Shown one piece after another: positions 59,194 through 64,000 of a DNA stretch of 64,000 bases. The DNA is from Shewanella mangrovisoli. GTDB lineage: Bacteria > Pseudomonadota > Gammaproteobacteria > Enterobacterales > Shewanellaceae. The position numbers and the translations under genes are program-made. The notes beneath the pieces are model-generated. The model did no database searches. It saw only the letters and a program-made list of their open reading frames with translations, and was not told where the DNA came from. The stretch is taken from assembly GCF_019457635.1 (NCBI RefSeq), contig NZ_CP080412.1:4526001-4590000 (forward strand), read 5' to 3'. Every line of letters starts with the position of its first letter. The first letter of the stretch is position 1.

Positions 59194-60018
59194 ATGGAGC
59201 TGCCTAGATATATTTGGCGGCATAGGGGAATGTTGTTACTGCTGATATTGACTGTGGTGGTATTCGTGATTTTGGTCAAGCTGGGTTTGTGGCAAATGGA
59301 CAGGGCCGCTGAAAAAACCGAACTACTCGCACAAATGGAGGCCAGACAATCCGCTGCCGCACTCAATCCTGAACAGCTCATAGCTGAATTAGCTAAAGGT
59401 GGCGTTACTGGGTATCGCCTTGAGGTTCAAGCCAGCCCCGTTAATCCACAAATCTGGTTACTCGACAATCAGGTCTATCAAGGACAAGTGGGCTATCTCG
59501 CCTTTCAATTGCTGCAAATATCTCCTGAAAATCAGGCAAACGATGCTGAACAACCTTGGCTGTTACTCGAACTCGGCTTTATTGCCGCTAAATCCCACCG
59601 AGATGCCTTGCCCGAAGTCAGCCCCATAGTTGGTGAATTGGCTCTTACAGGCCGCCTCTATCAAAAACAGATTAATCCCTTGAGCCATCATTTATTAGCA
59701 GAATCCTTCACCACGGAACAAGGTGAACGGATTCGGTTTCAAAATCTCAATCTACCCGAGATGGCACAAATGTTAGGGCATCCCATCCTGCCCGCGGTGT
59801 TACAACCCGATGCCTTACCCCAATTACAACCAGCGCAGGCCTTGCCCCACCCTTGGCAGCCTTTCCCCCTCTCGGCCCAAAAACATTGGGGGTATGCATT
59901 GCAATGGTTTGCCATGGCAACTGTGTTTGCGGGGCTGATGGGTTGGCAAGGAGCGAAATACCTCAAAAAATCACGACAACGGCATCAAACCGATAAGGAA
60001 GCGACTAAGACCGAGTAA
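59194..60018 (+). CDS. SURF1-family oxidase assembly protein
   Basis: A protein of about 274 residues with the SURF1 plan: an N-terminal membrane helix (MLLLLILTVVVFVILVKLG) with the signature LGLWQMDRAAEK, a periplasmic domain (WLLDNQVYQGQVGYLAFQL, then the LLLELGFIAAKSHRDALPEV stretch) and a C-terminal helix (HWGYALQWFAMATVFAGLMG). It helps haem a insertion into subunit I. The start is uncertain: 59155 also fits but would overlap the divergent DUF2909 gene. Confidence 0.85.
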   Translation: MELPRYIWRHRGMLLLLILTVVVFVILVKLGLWQMDRAAEKTELLAQMEARQSAAALNPEQLIAELAKGGVTGYRLEVQASPVNPQIWLLDNQVYQGQVGYLAFQLLQISPENQANDAEQPWLLLELGFIAAKSHRDALPEVSPIVGELALTGRLYQKQINPLSHHLLAESFTTEQGERIRFQNLNLPEMAQMLGHPILPAVLQPDALPQLQPAQALPHPWQPFPLSAQKHWGYALQWFAMATVFAGLMGWQGAKYLKKSRQRHQTDKEATKTE

Positions 60019-60075
60019 CAGATACCTGCAAAATTTTAATAAAACAAAGCATTAGGGACAATAAGAGGAGCAAAT

Positions 60076-60621
60076 ATGGACTCCCAACAAACAGCCAAAT
60101 ACCGCGCATTGGGGTTATTGCTACTGGCCTTTATCGCGCCTGTAGTCATCGCTAAGTTAGTGCTGAGCATGCATTGGTATCAAGGCGGCTCCACCAACCA
60201 TGGCGAGCTCATCAGCCCAGAAACCAGTTATACCAGTCTTGGCCTTAACAATCCTCAGCCTAAGGAATGGCAACTGCTGTATTTATTGCCCGCAAAGTGC
60301 GATGAAGCTTGCCGCGAGCGCTTGTATATCCTGCGTCAGAGTCATACCGCCTTAGGGCCGGATCAGGCTCGTGTCGAACCGCTTATTCTGGTGAATCCAG
60401 ACAGTGACTTAAGCGCATTAAGCAGCTTTAACTTCAACACTCAGCCCGCCAGCCAAAGCCTCAGCCAATGGCTTGACCAACAGCAGCTGATTATTGTCGA
60501 TCCACTCGGCGCACTCGTACTGCGTTACCCCCAAGTGCAAGGCAAGGCGGCACACTTAGCTCAGGGTAAGGCCTTGGTCGCTGATCTCCGTAAGTTATTA
60601 AAACTATCGAGGGTAGACTAA
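60076..60621 (+). CDS. Membrane-anchored thioredoxin-like protein of the cox cluster
   Basis: A 181-residue protein with one N-terminal anchor (about 9-30) and a periplasmic thioredoxin-like domain containing CDEAC in LLPAKCDEACRERLY, a CxxxC pair like that of SCO proteins but without the downstream metal-binding histidine in a recognisable place. The position between SURF1 and ctaA is conserved in pseudomonads and relatives. It could be a redox or copper-handling assembly factor. AGGAG precedes the ATG; the stop overlaps ctaA (TAATG). Confidence 0.75.
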   Translation: MDSQQTAKYRALGLLLLAFIAPVVIAKLVLSMHWYQGGSTNHGELISPETSYTSLGLNNPQPKEWQLLYLLPAKCDEACRERLYILRQSHTALGPDQARVEPLILVNPDSDLSALSSFNFNTQPASQSLSQWLDQQQLIIVDPLGALVLRYPQVQGKAAHLAQGKALVADLRKLLKLSRVD

Positions 60622-61679
60622 TGCAACTGACTTGGCTCCTACGCATCACCATAGTCTTTACTCTGTTAGTGATTTTAATGGGGGCTTACACTCGGCTCTC
60701 GGACGCGGGACTTGGCTGCCCAGATTGGCCCGGTTGCTACGGCCATATCAAAGTGCCCACCCACGACCATGAGATCTCCCATGCCCAAACCCTGTTTCCC
60801 GACCACGATATCCATCCCGAAAAAGCCTGGCTCGAGATGATCCACAGGTATATCGCGGGCGCCTTGGGCATCCTAGTGTTACTGATTTTGATCCTTTGCT
60901 TGAAAACATCCCAAGCCCCAAAAAAGCTCCCCTTTGCCATAGTGTTACTCATCATCTTTCAGGCGGCGTTGGGGATGTGGACTGTGACGATGAAATTAAT
61001 GCCGATTGTCGTGATGTCCCATTTAATTGGCGGCTTTAGCCTGCTCTCGCTCCTGCTCTTGCTGTATCTGCGAACGCGTCCGAGGCGAATTTTCGAAACC
61101 GCTGATATTCACAATCAGCGTGTTGCGAGCGTAGGATTTAATGGCGCCCATGGTTCGCGGATAGGCACGAGCCTTAAATTTCTCGGCCAGAGTAAACACT
61201 TACCGAAACTGGCGTTGCTGAGTCTGGTGGTGCTGATAGGTCAGATCATGCTCGGCGCTTGGACCTCCTCCAACTATGCCGCCCTCGCCTGTACGGCTCT
61301 GCCGATTTGCGAAGGAAATTGGATGGATAATCTCGCGATTGCCGATGCGTTTTCCCCTTTCCAAGGGCAACACCCAAGCTTTGAATTTGGCGTATTGGAT
61401 TACCATGCCCGCATGACCATTCATATCGCCCACCGCGTCGGCGCCATCATTACCGCCAGTCTATTGTTGTTGCTCGCCTATCGGTTATTTTTCAGCACCC
61501 AGCTCAAGGCCCTAAGCCTATTGTTGGTCGCCTTAGTGATACTGCAGGTCAGTTTAGGGATTTCAAACGTGGTGATGCATTTACCACTGGGGATTGCCGT
61601 TTCCCACAACGGCGGCGCGGCGCTGTTACTACTCACCATAGTCGCGATTAACTATTTCCTTTGGCGCAGGGCACCTTAA
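60621..61679 (+). CDS. ctaA: CtaA, haem A synthase
   Basis: A 352-residue, eight-helix membrane enzyme oxidising the methyl group of haem O to a formyl. Seen: GAYTRLSDAGLGCPDWPGCYG, EMIHRYIAGALG (haem histidine), SHLIGGFSLLSL, and in the second half IAHRVGAIITASLLLLLAYR plus a final VSHNGGAALLLL. The start overlaps the previous gene by one base. Confidence 0.94.
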   Translation: MQLTWLLRITIVFTLLVILMGAYTRLSDAGLGCPDWPGCYGHIKVPTHDHEISHAQTLFPDHDIHPEKAWLEMIHRYIAGALGILVLLILILCLKTSQAPKKLPFAIVLLIIFQAALGMWTVTMKLMPIVVMSHLIGGFSLLSLLLLLYLRTRPRRIFETADIHNQRVASVGFNGAHGSRIGTSLKFLGQSKHLPKLALLSLVVLIGQIMLGAWTSSNYAALACTALPICEGNWMDNLAIADAFSPFQGQHPSFEFGVLDYHARMTIHIAHRVGAIITASLLLLLAYRLFFSTQLKALSLLLVALVILQVSLGISNVVMHLPLGIAVSHNGGAALLLLTIVAINYFLWRRAP

Positions 61680-61696
61680 TCATCGGGGGATTTATC

Positions 61697-62599
61697 ATGG
61701 CAAAACCACTCTCTATCAGCAGTCACCCCAGTGTTCACTTAGCTTGGCGTGCCTATTTCGAGATGACCAAACCTAAGGTAGTGGCCTTAATGCTGCTCAC
61801 CGTCTTAGTCGGCATGTGTTTAGCCATGCCCACCATACTGCCAGTCAAACCTTTAGTGGCAGGCTTACTCGGCATCGCCATGATGGCGGGTTCGGCCGCC
61901 GCCTTAAACCATCTGATTGATAGGCGAATCGACGGCATGATGGCACGCACCTATAACCGACCACTGCCCAAGGGCCGAGTCTCGGCGACGAGGGCGTTGT
62001 TGTTCGCGGCACTCTTAGGCAGCCTAGGTTTTGTGATCCTCTATGTTTTTACTAATCCACTCACCGCTTGGCTGACCTTTGCCAGCTTGATTGGTTATGC
62101 CTTGATTTATACCGCCTATTTAAAACGGGCCACGCCACAAAACATTGTTATTGGCGGTTTAGCGGGCGCGATGCCGCCGCTCTTGGGTTGGACGGCGGTG
62201 ACGAATCAATTCCATGGTCATGCGCTATTGCTAGTGATCATCATATTCCTGTGGACGCCGCCGCATTTTTGGGCACTGGCGATTCACAGACGCGCAGAAT
62301 ATGCCAAAGTGGATATTCCCATGCTGCCCGTGACCCATGGGGTAGAATTTACTAAGACTTGTATCTTGCTCTATACGATTTTGCTGGCGATTGCTTGCCT
62401 ATTGCCAGTACTAGTCGGGATGAGCGGACCGCTCTACTTTGTGTGTTCAAGCTTGCTCAGCACGGGATTTATCTATAAAGCGTGGCAGTTAAAGTATCAG
62501 GATCGTGAAGGGCTGGCGATGCAGGTGTTTCGTTTTTCGATTTATCATTTAATGTTGTTATTCATGGCATTACTGCTCGACCACTATCTTTGGGCTTAA
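61697..62599 (+). CDS. ctaB: CtaB/CyoE, haem O synthase
   Basis: A 300-residue UbiA-family prenyltransferase adding farnesyl to protohaem. The motif NHLIDRRIDGMMARTYNRPL is the Mg-pyrophosphate site; a second acidic loop region reads HRRAEYAKVDIPMLPVTHG. About eight helices. The ATG at 61697 follows GGGGGA; a frame start at 61661 would overlap ctaA and is rejected. Confidence 0.94.
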   Translation: MAKPLSISSHPSVHLAWRAYFEMTKPKVVALMLLTVLVGMCLAMPTILPVKPLVAGLLGIAMMAGSAAALNHLIDRRIDGMMARTYNRPLPKGRVSATRALLFAALLGSLGFVILYVFTNPLTAWLTFASLIGYALIYTAYLKRATPQNIVIGGLAGAMPPLLGWTAVTNQFHGHALLLVIIIFLWTPPHFWALAIHRRAEYAKVDIPMLPVTHGVEFTKTCILLYTILLAIACLLPVLVGMSGPLYFVCSSLLSTGFIYKAWQLKYQDREGLAMQVFRFSIYHLMLLFMALLLDHYLWA

Positions 62600-62641
62600 T
62601 GTGCAACGAGCGATAGGGCGAGCATGGTCAAAGGACAAAAT

Positions 62642-63283
62642 ATGCAAGCAAGAATCTCCAACAAGATCTTAGTGATAGCGATTCTATTAATAGGGTTGGG
62701 TGGACTATTTGCAGTGAAGTTCAATCCACCTAAGCCCGTTGAGTTAGAGAGTGGTTTTTTGTTTCCTGAGGCGTTCGAGCTAGCGCCCTTTGAGCTTGTC
62801 GATCAACAGCAGAAACCCTTTACCAATGCGAATTTGAAGGATCAATGGAGCCTATTCTTTATCGGCTTTACCTATTGCCCCGATGTCTGCCCGACCACCT
62901 TAAACAAACTCGCCGCCGCCTATCCTGAGCTGAAAAAAATTGCCCCCATTCAAATCGTGTTTTTATCCGTAGATCCGAAGCGGGACAGCCCAGAGAAACT
63001 CCTCACCTATGTGAATTTCTTTAATCCTGAGTTTAAGGCAGTGACGGGTGAGCAAACCCAAATATTCCCCCTCACCCGCAGCCTAGGCCTCACCTATGCC
63101 ATGGTCGGCGAAGGGGATAATTATCAAGTCGATCATAGTGCTGGCTATGTACTGATTTCTCCCCAAGGCACGCGGGTTGCGGTGTTTAAACCCACCGCAG
63201 CCTTAGGTAAAGCCCCTCAAGTACTCAACCAAGCCTTGATCGGCGACTTCGATAAAATAGTCAAAAGCTACAAACCTAAATAG
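62642..63283 (+). CDS. SCO1/SenC-family copper chaperone
   Basis: A 213-residue membrane-anchored thioredoxin-fold protein with the copper-binding CxxxC in FTYCPDVCPTTL and the third ligand histidine in VDHSAGYVL. It matures CuA of subunit II. AAAGGA precedes the ATG at 62642. Last gene of the cox assembly run; its stop is 14 bp from that of the convergent deacetylase, with no terminator between. Confidence 0.93.
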   Translation: MQARISNKILVIAILLIGLGGLFAVKFNPPKPVELESGFLFPEAFELAPFELVDQQQKPFTNANLKDQWSLFFIGFTYCPDVCPTTLNKLAAAYPELKKIAPIQIVFLSVDPKRDSPEKLLTYVNFFNPEFKAVTGEQTQIFPLTRSLGLTYAMVGEGDNYQVDHSAGYVLISPQGTRVAVFKPTAALGKAPQVLNQALIGDFDKIVKSYKPK

Positions 63284-63297
63284 CCGCCGCTGAGGTG

Positions 63298-64000
63298 TTA
63301 CTCTTTAACCCAAGTGCCGTCGTCTTTGGGTCTCACCCATGCCTGCGAAAACCAGTAATAGCCGTTGCGCGTCTTGCTTGGCGCCGTGCAATTGTAGCGT
63401 GAGCGCCCCGCTGGTAAGGCTAAATCGGCTTGAATACTAAATTCATTATCACTGCTCCAAGTCGGCGTTTTAGCGCCTTGCCCTTGGATATAACACATGA
63501 CCTGCTTGGCCGAAATATCGCTCATATCGAGTTTAACCTTAAGCTCGGGGCGCCAATGCCCGCCCTTAAGCTCAGGATCGCTAGGCGTTTGCTCAAGCAC
63601 TGGCATATTGAGGCTGTATAACTTGGCTTTTAAGCTCTTTAGATCCGCATATTGCCCCGCTACAGGGAAGCGCGGCAGCGCCGTGAGTGGCGAATAGGGA
63701 CCAGCCGCACCTGACTGCTGACCAAAAGCAACAAAGCCATTGTCACTCAACATATCTTGAATCGCCTGATTGTATTCGCCATAGGGATAGGCCAGCATTT
63801 TAAAATTCTGTCCCGTCGCCTCACGAATCGCGTTTTCGGTGTCCTGAATATTGGCTTTAATTCGCGCTAGCCATTGGCTTTGGGATTCATTATCGAGTTT
63901 GCGGATCAGATGCTCATGGGCCCAGCTGTGGTTAGCAATGTCAGCCCCTTCCTTGGAGAGCTTAATCAGCTCCTCCCAGGTCATCATCTCGGTAAACTTT
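63298..64000 (-). CDS. Polysaccharide deacetylase (NodB-type), 5' end outside window
   Basis: The C-terminal part of a carbohydrate esterase family 4 protein; the frame is open to the window edge (upstream residues KFTE precede the first internal Met). The metal-binding HxxxH is visible in ANHSWAHEHLIRK, and a later strand reads FKMLAYPYGEYNQAIQDML (catalytic-arginine/groove region). A beta-rich C-terminal domain with LKVKLDMSDISAKQVMCYIQ follows. Likely removes acetyl groups from envelope or matrix glycans such as poly-N-acetylglucosamine; substrate unknown. Confidence 0.87.
   Translation of the reverse strand, partial: KFTEMMTWEELIKLSKEGADIANHSWAHEHLIRKLDNESQSQWLARIKANIQDTENAIREATGQNFKMLAYPYGEYNQAIQDMLSDNGFVAFGQQSGAAGPYSPLTALPRFPVAGQYADLKSLKAKLYSLNMPVLEQTPSDPELKGGHWRPELKVKLDMSDISAKQVMCYIQGQGAKTPTWSSDNEFSIQADLALPAGRSRYNCTAPSKTRNGYYWFSQAWVRPKDDGTWVKE

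Overview
This is a chromosomal window of a gammaproteobacterium, most likely a Shewanella close to S. oneidensis. The evidence is a 187-residue tetraheme quinol dehydrogenase matching CymA, a coxB-coxA-ctaG-coxC operon whose subunit II carries two cytochrome c domains, the enteric-like ftsYEX-rpoH block, and a menDHCE cluster. The assignment rests on gene content and order only; no database search was run. Nothing indicates a prophage, IS element, CRISPR array, rRNA or tRNA. Coding density and codon use are even, so this is core-like sequence with small accessory patches.

Layout. 1-6.5 kb: a truncated M16 peptidase, a secreted M20 amidohydrolase, a WYL-domain regulator followed by a divergent FtsZ paralogue, a methyltransferase and a small secreted protein. 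6.7-21.5 kb: a PAS-GGDEF-EAL protein, a DTW-domain tRNA modification enzyme, a Bcr/CflA transporter with a divergent LysR regulator, a dCache chemoreceptor, a small membrane protein, a Sel1-repeat protein, YciC-, DUF2780- and TerB-family proteins, an HDOD protein, an orphan TonB and a YjeH-like permease with a divergent Lrp-type regulator. 22.4-26.4 kb: an nrfBCD-like electron-transfer module without nrfA, a DUF2726-like membrane protein and a LysR regulator. 26.6-31.7 kb: menaquinone synthesis (menDHCE). 31.7-37.4 kb: rpoH, ftsXEY, rsmD and DUF1145. 37.4-39.6 kb: a GlxA-type AraC regulator divergent from a cysteine hydrolase, then cymA. 40-46.7 kb: four small exported proteins, three of them metal-ligand-rich, then a CusB-like adaptor with two metal-binding domains and a CusA-like RND pump. 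46.8-53.9 kb: RNase T2, a VOC protein, a TyrP-like permease overlapping plsB, and the lexA-sulA SOS operon. 54.3-63.3 kb: cytochrome c oxidase with its assembly genes (ctaG, SURF1, a thioredoxin-like protein, ctaA, ctaB, SCO). 63.3 kb to the end: a truncated polysaccharide deacetylase.

How the genes work together. Menaquinone made by MenDHCE is the electron donor pool for CymA and for an NrfCD-type module, while the cox operon serves aerobic respiration, so the window joins anaerobic and aerobic respiratory functions. Cell division is represented by FtsEX, FtsY, SulA and an unusual second FtsZ.

The most striking observation is that the same 19-bp palindrome (TGCGAC-N7-GTCGCA) sits 48 bp before the WYL regulator and 46 bp before the FtsZ paralogue. 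This suggests a self-contained, regulator-controlled division module. The paralogue keeps the GTPase signature, the T7 loop and a canonical-looking C-terminal peptide, but has cysteines in its first nucleotide-binding loop.
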